Positions 1 through 6,069 of a stretch of DNA of 10,458 bases are shown here, piece by piece. The position numbers and the translations under genes are program-made. How positions within the stretch are numbered: the stretch's first letter is position 1; the number at the start of each line of letters is the position of its first letter. The DNA lies in NCBI GenBank assembly GCA_001564135.1, contig LKNH01000071.1, positions 1 to 10,458 on the forward strand. The letters run 5' to 3'. The DNA is from Halobacteriaceae archaeon Tc-Br11_E2g27. GTDB lineage: Archaea > Halobacteriota > Halobacteria > Halobacteriales > Haloarculaceae. The notes below the pieces were generated by a model. It did no database searches, was not told the origin of the DNA, and was given only the letters and a program-made list of their open reading frames with translations.

Positions 1-1
1 A

Positions 2-781
2 CCGGGAGTAATTGAAGAGTCGACGTTCAAACAAGGACTCGATGGTGTCTACACACATCATTCGAACGAAGTGATAATTCGCAACAATACGATGGTCGAA
101 AACCGAATGGGAATCCACCTGATGTATACCTCGGATGCACTCCTGGCCCATAACGAGATTTCCGACTCGATTACCGAGGGTATTTACGTGATGACCGGGC
201 CACAGCGAGTCGGTGTCGTCGGGAACAAGATTCAAAATACGCCAACGGCTATCGACCTCGGAGGTTCGGAGTATTATGTCGCTGAGAACAAAATCCTCGG
301 AAACGACCTTGGAATGCAACTCGATTCCGTCTCCACTGTCGTTGAGCGCAACGTTATCGCCGACAATTACTTCGGCATAGATACCCGTTCGATGCTCCCG
401 ACAAACCGTGTAACAGAAAACGACTTCATCGGTAACAACTACCATGTCGCCGGTAGTACCGGCCCGGAGCGCATCTGGACACACAACGAGCGCGGAAACT
501 ACTGGGAAGGTGCTGTTGGAACGACGGACGGCGAAACGCTTGATAAAGCCTACTCCCCGACTGACGCTGTCGATTCGGAACTCCATCGAGTGGGTGGGAC
601 ACCAACACTTACACAGGCACCGGCAATGGATGCGCTGGCCGGCGTTGAAGGTGCAGTCTCAGGCATGCGCGATGGAGAGATAACCGACCGCGCACCGCTA
701 TGCAACCCAGTGAATGCGGACTGGTTAGACCAAAATGGATGGAGCGACCGCCAGCCCTCCTGCCCTGGTGAAACTGAATAA
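2..781 (+). CDS. nosD: NosD, copper-site maturation beta-helix protein (5' end outside the window)
   Basis: The reading frame is open from base 2, so this is the C-terminal part of a protein that begins left of the window; a GTG at 71 is an internal codon. It consists of repeated right-handed beta-helix rungs of the NosD/carbohydrate-binding type, with motifs such as VIIRNNTMVENRMGIH, YVAENKILGN and VVERNVIADN. The conserved tail WTHNERGNYWEGA is followed by SGMRDGEITDRAPL. All of this aligns with the C-terminal half of the complete NosD at 6070-8094. NosD family proteins act outside the membrane with the NosFY ABC transporter and pass copper to nitrous oxide reductase. nosF and nosY follow directly. 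This is a different copy from the second NosD, since many positions differ. Function is known from the family; pairing with a nosZ further left is inferred. Confidence 0.9.
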   Translation, partial: PGVIEESTFKQGLDGVYTHHSNEVIIRNNTMVENRMGIHLMYTSDALLAHNEISDSITEGIYVMTGPQRVGVVGNKIQNTPTAIDLGGSEYYVAENKILGNDLGMQLDSVSTVVERNVIADNYFGIDTRSMLPTNRVTENDFIGNNYHVAGSTGPERIWTHNERGNYWEGAVGTTDGETLDKAYSPTDAVDSELHRVGGTPTLTQAPAMDALAGVEGAVSGMRDGEITDRAPLCNPVNADWLDQNGWSDRQPSCPGETE

Positions 782-800
782 CGTACGAATGAACGCGAGC

Positions 801-808
801 ATATTTAT
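801..808 (+). promoter_or_regulatory. Possible internal TATA box before nosF (module 1)
   Basis: An ATATTTAT stretch lies just after the nosD stop. Its centre is about 25 bases before an in-frame ATG at 830, which would give a leaderless transcript. The preferred nosF start (872) has a Shine-Dalgarno-like site instead, so this promoter is only a possibility. Confidence 0.3.
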
Positions 809-855
809 CGATGATTGGATATCGGACGAATGGACAAACGTAGCGATGATACATC

Positions 856-862
856 AGGTGAT
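856..862 (+). promoter_or_regulatory. Ribosome binding site of nosF (module 1)
   Basis: AGGTGAT matches the haloarchaeal anti-Shine-Dalgarno complement and ends 9 bases before the ATG at 872. It decides between that ATG and the upstream in-frame candidates at 815 (TTG) and 830 (ATG). Confidence 0.5.
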
Positions 863-871
863 GGTGAACAC

Positions 872-1654
872 ATGACGAGTACACAAACAGAACAACAGAC
901 AGTTTCCGAGACCGCTGCTGATTCAACGGTCTTACGGGCGACGGATATCAAACATTCCTACGGACAGATAGAGGTCCTTGAAGGAGTCTCCCTTGAGTTG
1001 CATGAAGGAGCCGTTACCGCGCTCATTGGACCAAATGGCGCAGGAAAAACAACCTTCATCAGAGCGCTTGCAGGGTTGCACGCACCGACTGCTGGAGAGA
1101 TTTCATACATCGGTCCTGAGAGGCCCCGACAGATAGGCTATTTACCACAGCGACCAGCGTTCAGACCGGGTCAGACTGTCGAGCAGGCACTGACATTTTA
1201 CGCTTCGCTCGTTGGCCTCTCAGGTGAGCAGGCGCTTTCGGCTCTCGATACGGTTGGTCTGTTGGATGCGAAAGACCGGGATGTCGACGCGCTTTCGGGC
1301 GGGATGAAACGGCTCGTCGGAATCGCACAGGCACGTATCGGGAACCCACCCGTCGTTATTCTGGATGAACCAGGGAGTGGCCTTGACCCCGAAATGAGCC
1401 TTCATGTATTCCAGTCGCTGAATGAGCTCGCAGCCGATGGAACGGCCATCCTGCTGAGTTCCCATGACCTCGCCTTGGTTGAGGAAACGGCTGATACGGT
1501 TGTCATGCTGGATGACGGAAACCTGCTCTATCACGGCTCGCCTACGGAGGTCATCGCGGAAGCCAATGCAGACTCGTTGCTTGATGTCTTCCGCGAGTCG
1601 AGGCAGGCCGAAGCTGGTACCGTCAGTGTACGCGGGGTGACTGACGATGGGTGA
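872..1654 (+). CDS. nosF: NosF, ABC transporter ATPase (module 1)
   Basis: A 260-residue ABC ATPase that powers the NosDFY copper-maturation complex from the cytoplasmic face. Walker A is GPNGAGKT (53-60), the Q-loop glutamine is 93, the signature is LSGGM (141-145), Walker B is VVILDE (161-166) and the H-loop histidine is 198, so all catalytic elements are present. Walker B is followed by PGSGLDP; many ABC ATPases have Thr where this protein has Gly. The paralog at 5242-5997 shares this variant. The ATG at 872 is chosen for its AGGTGAT ribosome site and because the N-terminal length then resembles the paralog; an ATG at 830 would add 14 residues. It follows nosD by 90 bases, and its stop overlaps the nosY start, indicating co-translation. 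Confidence 0.9.
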   Translation: MTSTQTEQQTVSETAADSTVLRATDIKHSYGQIEVLEGVSLELHEGAVTALIGPNGAGKTTFIRALAGLHAPTAGEISYIGPERPRQIGYLPQRPAFRPGQTVEQALTFYASLVGLSGEQALSALDTVGLLDAKDRDVDALSGGMKRLVGIAQARIGNPPVVILDEPGSGLDPEMSLHVFQSLNELAADGTAILLSSHDLALVEETADTVVMLDDGNLLYHGSPTEVIAEANADSLLDVFRESRQAEAGTVSVRGVTDDG

Positions 1655-2546
1655 ACAAGTAGAAACCAGTGAATCAGGCGTTATGGGACAAAGTGAAGAA
1701 GTCACTGCGATGGACGAAACAATCGTCGAACAGCCGTCCACTGGAGCAGTGTTTACCTCATTTGTCCGGCGTGAGATAAACACCGCAATTCTAACAGGGA
1801 GTTTTATCGCTCTAACGCTGTCTGTGTTTGCCGTCGTTGTCGGTATCACCCTCGTCGGGAGCGGCTTTTCAGCAGGATACATAACGACCGTTATGGAGTT
1901 GCTCACACCGCTGCAGTTGCTCGTGCCTGTTGTTGCGTTCGTGCTTGGATTCAACGCAATTCTCAGTGACAGACGAAGCGGCGAACTCGATGTGTTACGG
2001 ACCTATCCTGTCGCTGCTTGGCAGGTTGTGATTGGCGTCTATCTTGGCCGAGCACTTGGGCTGGTGATTGCTATCGGTGGACCACTTGTGTTGTTGTTCG
2101 TCCCAATTGCGACGACTAGTACCCCCCGACTGCCGATGTACGCATCACACACCGGCGCAGATACTCCGATTCTGTATCTTCGGCTTATCGTGTTGACACT
2201 CCTGTTCGCGCTTGTGATGCTTGCAGTGGCGATTGCATTGTCTGCACTCGTGAGCTCGGCGCGAACGGCCATACTCGGTGTTGGGTTAGGGTTAATCCTC
2301 ATTTTGTTTGGGCTGGATTTAGCACTCTCTGCTGGCTTCTCGATTGGTTTTATTAGCGATTCTGCGCTGATATCCTCGCTGGCATTGAGTCCACTGAGTG
2401 CGTTTCGAGGACTCGTCCTCGAAATGGCTATTAGCGTCACGGAGGGAACAGGACCAGAAACAGCCTCACCAGTTGCCAGTCTCATTGGCCTTGCTGTCTG
2501 GGGAGGTGGCTCATTGGTTGTCGCTACGTGGGCATTGAAACGGTGA
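1647..2546 (+). CDS. nosY: NosY, ABC-2 type permease (module 1)
   Basis: A 299-residue membrane protein of the NosY/ABC-2 permease type, the transmembrane partner of NosF. About six hydrophobic segments can be read, starting near residue 45 (AILTGSFIALTLSVFAVVVG) and ending with GLAVWGGGSLVVATWAL at the C-terminus. The motif AILSDRRSGELDVLRTYPV after the second segment is typical of this family and matches IISDSTRGELDVLATYPL in the second NosY. The ATG at 1647 overlaps the end of nosF by 8 bases and has a GGGGTGA ribosome site at 1634-1640. With this start the protein has a hydrophilic leader of roughly 40 residues absent from the paralog; an internal ATG at residue 22 would remove half of it. 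What NosFY moves (a sulfur species has been proposed) is not settled by sequence. Confidence 0.88.
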   Translation: MGEQVETSESGVMGQSEEVTAMDETIVEQPSTGAVFTSFVRREINTAILTGSFIALTLSVFAVVVGITLVGSGFSAGYITTVMELLTPLQLLVPVVAFVLGFNAILSDRRSGELDVLRTYPVAAWQVVIGVYLGRALGLVIAIGGPLVLLFVPIATTSTPRLPMYASHTGADTPILYLRLIVLTLLFALVMLAVAIALSALVSSARTAILGVGLGLILILFGLDLALSAGFSIGFISDSALISSLALSPLSAFRGLVLEMAISVTEGTGPETASPVASLIGLAVWGGGSLVVATWALKR

Positions 2547-2634
2547 CGATAGCAACATAAATTCAAACAGTGCATCCAATCCACCAAAACGAACCACTGT
2601 ACCGATTTTTATCGTTTCTCAGGTCCTTCGGTAG

Positions 2635-2648
2635 TTTTATAAAATATT
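2635..2648 (+). promoter_or_regulatory. TATA box of the His/Gln-rich protein gene
   Basis: TTTTATAAAATATT stands out from its surroundings and is centred about 27-28 bases before the ATG at 2670. This fits a leaderless archaeal transcript and favours 2670 over the in-frame ATG at 2658. A T-run just upstream (2606-2610) might end the nosY transcript. Confidence 0.6.
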
Positions 2649-2669
2649 CTACCTGACATGTGTCTAAGA

Positions 2670-3716
2670 ATGGCACGGAGCATCGCAGGGCGAGACAATC
2701 AGCGTAATAAAGAGATAACGGAACGGCAGTTGCTGACGGACGGTGGGAGGCGAAGGGAGGAAGACGACTCAGTACCGGAGGACCAACGAGATGACTCGGA
2801 GTGGAGCGAACAGAACGAGCATCAGCAAGGCTACAATGAGCATCGGAACGAACGGGGATATGGGCATCAGGACGGACAGGAACCACGTCGGAATCCACAG
2901 GAGCACGCTAATGGATATGATTCCCACGGCCAGCATGATGCCCAGCGCCACCATGGAGGCCATGATGAACAAGCATATCCTCAACCTGGTGAACGCAACC
3001 AACCGCCACGACAGCCCCGCCAACAACCGGAGGAGCGGTACAATCAACAGCCTCCACAGAATCAACGACCCCCTCAAAACCACCAACCGCGACAACACCA
3101 GCAACCACACGGCCATCAACCACAACATACCAATCCGCAGGGACAACCTCATCAACAGCAGGGAGGACAACCACAGTATCAAACACAGCCATCACAGGGT
3201 CGAAACCAGCAACCACAGGGCTATCACCAACGGACGCATCAACACCCACCACAACAGACCCAAACAGCCGATGATGACGGAGTCAGCCGACGAAAACTGT
3301 TGTTTGGCGGCCTCGGACTCGCTGGAGCGGGTGCAGGTGGATGGTATCTGTACCAGTTCTTTGGCGGCGACGACCCGGACGCAGTCGCTGAGGATTTCGT
3401 TGCGGCGGCTGATGACGGTGACTGGAGCGAAGCAGATTCGTTGCTCCACTCAGACAGCATGCTCTCAGATGCCTCTGATGTAATTGATATAATGGGGCAA
3501 GCAAGCGGTGCTGGGCCTATACTCGACCTGGCCGTGAGGGAACTTGACATCTCTACCTCTAATAGTCGTGTTGTACAGGAGCGCGACGAGCAAGCTATCG
3601 TAGAACTAACTGTGACGGTCGATATCCCAATGATAAGCGACCTGAGCATCGACTTGGAGTTTGAAATGCGAACGGACGACGGTGACTGGCGTGTCTTTAA
3701 TATCGGTTTGGCCTAA
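2670..3716 (+). CDS. His/Gln-rich single-pass membrane protein with extracellular NTF2-like domain
   Basis: Not a recognised nos gene. The 348-residue product has three parts. Residues 1 to about 200 are hydrophilic and low in complexity, rich in Gln, His, Pro, Asn and Arg (for example RHHGGHDEQ and NHQPRQHQQPHGHQPQH). A twin-arginine stretch SRRKLLFGG with Arg at 207-208 then leads into one hydrophobic segment ending WYLYQF. After an acidic linker (GGDDPDAVAEDFVAAADDGDW) comes a domain of about 110 residues resembling the DUF4878/NTF2-like domains of haloarchaeal lipoproteins and anchored proteins. The arrangement suggests a cytoplasmic disordered tail, a membrane anchor and an external domain. 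The His content could bind metal, which is inference. The start at 2670 is set by the TATA box; 2658 would add four residues. It follows nosY and faces the convergent NosL gene across 30 bases. Confidence 0.75.
   Translation: MARSIAGRDNQRNKEITERQLLTDGGRRREEDDSVPEDQRDDSEWSEQNEHQQGYNEHRNERGYGHQDGQEPRRNPQEHANGYDSHGQHDAQRHHGGHDEQAYPQPGERNQPPRQPRQQPEERYNQQPPQNQRPPQNHQPRQHQQPHGHQPQHTNPQGQPHQQQGGQPQYQTQPSQGRNQQPQGYHQRTHQHPPQQTQTADDDGVSRRKLLFGGLGLAGAGAGGWYLYQFFGGDDPDAVAEDFVAAADDGDWSEADSLLHSDSMLSDASDVIDIMGQASGAGPILDLAVRELDISTSNSRVVQERDEQAIVELTVTVDIPMISDLSIDLEFEMRTDDGDWRVFNIGLA
2985..3265 (+). repeat. A/C-rich low-complexity coding stretch
   Basis: The bases are strongly biased to A and C on this strand, with irregular recurrences of CAACCACAG-like units (for example 3168-3176 and 3210-3218). 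It encodes the Gln/His/Pro-rich tail of the membrane protein. The bias also keeps other frames open, producing long spurious reading frames on both strands. No exact tandem period is visible. Confidence 0.5.
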
Positions 3717-3746
3717 TAGTAGGCAATTTGCGTCGAATTAATTTCG

Positions 3747-4346
3747 TTATGTTCCGAGTGCCGCAAGCAGTTCGTCAGTGATTTCATCCTCCTCGTAAAG
3801 CTCACCGCCGTGCTCATCAGCGAATGAATCAGCATCACTTGGGTCGGAAAACCCAATAAGCGAGGAGCCCATTGCACCCTGAATGTCGCTGTCGACGACG
3901 AACGTGAGTTCGTCCGTGGGGACAAATGCCTCTGCCTCGACGTGCGGCGAGATGAATGTTGCACCACCCTCCTCAATCATGTCGTATTCAACTGCTGAGT
4001 AATCCGTTCCGTAGCTCCCGACTGGTTCGAATCCCTGTCCGTCCGCATCCAAAACGAACTGGTACATACAGAGACTGCTGCAAAACCACGCAATGCCATC
4101 CTCACGGTCTTCAACTGCTGGTGGACCATCATCGAGAAAAAACGATTGTCCAACAGGCCCGTTGTGGTTCCGAATGACCATATTACACTCATCACAGTGA
4201 TGTTCATCGCCATCAAGCGAGATTGGTTCAGGCACTTCTTCATCATCACCGAGACAGCCGGCAAGCCCCCCAACAGCACCGGCCGCAATCGTTCCAAGAA
4301 CAACACGTCTCGTCGGATATTTTCTCTCACGAACGCGGTCAACCAT
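3747..4346 (-). CDS. nosL: NosL-type copper-binding Tat lipoprotein (module 2)
   Basis: A 199-residue lipoprotein of the NosL family, which binds Cu(I) outside the cell and delivers it to NosD for nitrous oxide reductase assembly. The N-terminus has twin Arg at 13-14, a hydrophobic stretch and the lipobox LAGC (Cys31), so Tat export and lipid anchoring are expected. The CDECNM motif (51-56) fits the NosL copper site. A second cysteine pair sits in FCSSLC (Cys89, Cys93), followed by a conserved C-terminal part with SDIQGAMGSSLIGFSD. The frame extends upstream to 4466, but the ATG at 4346 places the signal peptide correctly and avoids overlap with nosY. The gene is last in the minus-strand operon, 68 bases after nosY, and may also have its own promoter in that gap. 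Confidence 0.88.
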   Translation of the reverse strand: MVDRVRERKYPTRRVVLGTIAAGAVGGLAGCLGDDEEVPEPISLDGDEHHCDECNMVIRNHNGPVGQSFFLDDGPPAVEDREDGIAWFCSSLCMYQFVLDADGQGFEPVGSYGTDYSAVEYDMIEEGGATFISPHVEAEAFVPTDELTFVVDSDIQGAMGSSLIGFSDPSDADSFADEHGGELYEEDEITDELLAALGT

Positions 4347-4383
4347 ACTCGTACTAGCCAGTATCACCACAAAGCCGCTCTGG

Positions 4384-4398
4384 TATATTCGTCGAATA
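4384..4398 (-). promoter_or_regulatory. TATA-like box overlapping a perfect palindrome before nosL (module 2)
   Basis: In the nosY-nosL gap the minus strand reads GAATATACC, centred about 40 bases before the nosL start. It shares bases with TATTCG-T-CGAATA (4386-4398), an exact inverted repeat with 6-base arms. A symmetric site on a TATA element is a plausible operator; no binding protein can be named. Confidence 0.35.
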
Positions 4399-4414
4399 GT
4401 TCTCACAGTGTGGT

Positions 4415-5221
4415 TTACCGTCTCGAAACGGCAACTGTCGCCACGGCCAATGAGCCAATCAACCACAGGAGAAGACCGACCGTACTCATAATCGGAGAGG
4501 CTTGCTGCAGGTCAGTCTGAACAGCAGTCGAGAGAACTGTCTCGAAAACAAGTCCCCGATAGGCACTGGTTGGTGAAACAGAAAGCACAGTCGTTAGCCA
4601 TCCATCAGCAACGGTACCACCGGCAACCCCTCTCAGAATGAGCAAGTCAAGGCCAATAACAACCAGTGCAAGGACAACAAGCCCCAATACGAGTGCGCTT
4701 CGCTGGGTGCTTGCAAGCGCCGACGCCGCGATGGTCATCGCAAGGACAACCAACCCAAATATCACAGTCAGCCCAATAAACCTGACAAAGATAAGCGGCG
4801 AGTCAACTCCTTGATGGGTTGCCAGAAACGTCGGTGCGTCAGGTGATGTCGTTGCGAGGTAGATACCGATAATCACCAACGGAACGGTCAACAGGACGGT
4901 GAGAGCGATTGCTCGACCAATGAATACGCCGATGATATACCGCGAGACAGAGAGTGGATAGGTTGCAAGCACATCCAACTCTCCACGGGTAGAATCTGAG
5001 ATTATTGTCCGATAGCCAAGCGCAACCGCAACGGCAGGGACGAGAAACTCCATCGGCAATAGGAGGTCTACTGCTGTCGGCAGATAATCCGGTTCCGCGT
5101 TGCTTACAAACACGATGCCGAAGGTAACCAGCACCACACCCATCAACAGGGCAAGCGTTGAGCGAGCACGGATAACCGACACAACCTCCCGAGCAGCGAT
5201 TGCTTGAATCTTGTTACTCAT
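4415..5221 (-). CDS. nosY: NosY, ABC-2 type permease (module 2)
   Basis: A 268-residue paralog of the NosY at 1647-2546 and the membrane partner of the adjacent NosF. About six hydrophobic segments are visible, for example STLALLMGVVLVTFGIVFV near the N-terminus, YIIGVFIGRAIALTVLLTVP, and the final TVGLLLWLIGSLAVATVAV. The family motif TIISDSTRGELDVLATYPL follows the second segment, and SPTSAYRGLVFETVL corresponds to SPLSAFRGLVLEMAI in the other copy. It starts almost directly with the AAREVVSVIRAR amphipathic stretch and lacks the long hydrophilic leader of the other NosY. The start is supported by a GGAGGGA ribosome site. It lies 20 bases after nosF and 68 before nosL. Confidence 0.88.
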   Translation of the reverse strand: MSNKIQAIAAREVVSVIRARSTLALLMGVVLVTFGIVFVSNAEPDYLPTAVDLLLPMEFLVPAVAVALGYRTIISDSTRGELDVLATYPLSVSRYIIGVFIGRAIALTVLLTVPLVIIGIYLATTSPDAPTFLATHQGVDSPLIFVRFIGLTVIFGLVVLAMTIAASALASTQRSALVLGLVVLALVVIGLDLLILRGVAGGTVADGWLTTVLSVSPTSAYRGLVFETVLSTAVQTDLQQASPIMSTVGLLLWLIGSLAVATVAVSRR

Positions 5222-5225
5222 CGTA

Positions 5226-5232
5226 TCCCTCC
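5226..5232 (-). promoter_or_regulatory. Ribosome binding site of nosY (module 2)
   Basis: On the minus strand GGAGGGA lies 4 bases before the ATG at 5221, inside the short nosF-nosY gap. It indicates translation from a polycistronic message. Confidence 0.55.
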
Positions 5233-5241
5233 GTATTGCAG

Positions 5242-5997
5242 TTATTCATCGTCCACCCCCAGAACGGCGACTTGGTCATCCGGTTTTTCGATGGTGACAT
5301 CGAACACCTCCCAAAGGGATTCGGCCCCGTGAGCACGACAGAGCTCAGCAGGACTGCCAGTATCGACGACGGAGCCACCATCGAGGACGATAACGTGGTC
5401 TGCCCACTGCTCGACCAACGCAAGGTCGTGAGAGCTACAAATGACTGCTGTGCCGTCGTTTGCGAGTTCATGAGCAACCTCAAAGGTTCGCTTTCGCATG
5501 GTTGGGTCAAGTCCACTTCCTGGTTCGTCCAGCACGACAACTGGTGGATTACCAACAGTCGCCTGTGCGAGCCCAAGCAACCGTGTCATCCCACCGGAAA
5601 GCGCTTCGACACGTCTATCAGCCGCATCTCGGAGACCGACACGGGAAAGGAGTTCCTCTGGGTCGTCATCGACGAGTGCAGTGTAGAACTCAAGCGTTTC
5701 GAGCGTGCTGAACTGCGGTCGAAATGATGGTCGTTGTGGGAGATAGCCAATTTCACGCTCTGCGTCTGGGCCGAGATACTGAACAGCCCCCTCTGCTGGC
5801 GATAAGAGACCAGCCAGTGTTTTCAACAGCGTCGTCTTGCCCGAGCCGTTTGGCCCAACAACGGCGGTCAGACTTCCGGAGTCGATGGTAACGGATACTT
5901 CGGAAAGGACAGAGACGGACCCGTACGATTGTGAGAGTTGCTCTGAGACAAGCACTGTCTCACTGTCGGCTTTGGAAACAGCTTGTGATTCGCTCAT
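5242..5997 (-). CDS. nosF: NosF, ABC transporter ATPase (module 2)
   Basis: A 251-residue ABC ATPase paralogous to the one at 872-1654. Walker A is GPNGSGKT (48-55), the Q-loop glutamine is 88, the signature is LSGGM (133-137), Walker B is VVVLDE (153-158) and the H-loop histidine is 190, so it should be catalytically competent. Shared stretches with the other copy include IGYLPQRP, GNPPVV-LDEPGSGLDP and SSHDLALVE, showing common descent within the nos branch. The ATG at 5997 has GGGGTG at 6006-6011 as ribosome site. It lies 72 bases after nosD and 20 bases before nosY on the same strand. Its expected role is energising NosDFY copper-site maturation. Confidence 0.9.
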   Translation of the reverse strand: MSESQAVSKADSETVLVSEQLSQSYGSVSVLSEVSVTIDSGSLTAVVGPNGSGKTTLLKTLAGLLSPAEGAVQYLGPDAEREIGYLPQRPSFRPQFSTLETLEFYTALVDDDPEELLSRVGLRDAADRRVEALSGGMTRLLGLAQATVGNPPVVVLDEPGSGLDPTMRKRTFEVAHELANDGTAVICSSHDLALVEQWADHVIVLDGGSVVDTGSPAELCRAHGAESLWEVFDVTIEKPDDQVAVLGVDDE

Positions 5998-6005
5998 CGG
6001 TGAAA

Positions 6006-6011
6006 CACCCC
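6006..6011 (-). promoter_or_regulatory. Ribosome binding site of nosF (module 2), within a small hairpin
   Basis: GGGGTG on the minus strand sits 8 bases before the ATG at 5997. Four of its bases can pair with CACC at 5999-6002 (GGTG-TTT-CACC), which could partly hide the site. Confidence 0.4.
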
Positions 6012-6017
6012 AGTCCA

Positions 6018-6031
6018 GTGACTGCAGTCAC
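6018..6031. repeat. Perfect 14-bp palindrome between nosD and nosF (module 2)
   Basis: GTGACTGCAGTCAC is fully symmetric. It lies in the 72-base nosD-nosF gap, 20 bases before the nosF start. It could be an operator, an RNA-processing hairpin or chance. No counterpart appears in the nosD-nosF gap of module 1. Confidence 0.6.
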
Positions 6032-6069
6032 CGGAAAATGTGTTTTGGGGAGACTGTTGGTGAATGGTT

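Noticed and set aside
1220..1954. 244-codon minus-strand frame opposite nosF and nosY of module 1
   Set aside because: It lies wholly inside two well-supported genes; its translation shows no domain and is explained by codon bias of the real strand.
2769..3252. Hydrophobic-looking open frames on the minus strand opposite the His/Gln-rich region
   Set aside because: The Leu/Val-rich translations are the complement of Gln/His/Asn codons in a low-complexity stretch, and they lack promoters or family motifs.
2743..3483. Long open frame overlapping the His/Gln-rich gene on the same strand
   Set aside because: It is open because the A/C-rich bias removes stops. The other frame has a TATA box, a membrane anchor and a family-like C-terminal domain, whereas this one shows no domain.
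4347..4466. Longer N-terminus for the module 2 NosL, starting at 4466
   Set aside because: It would overlap nosY and push the twin-arginine signal about 50 residues in; the ATG at 4346 gives a normal Tat lipoprotein signal.
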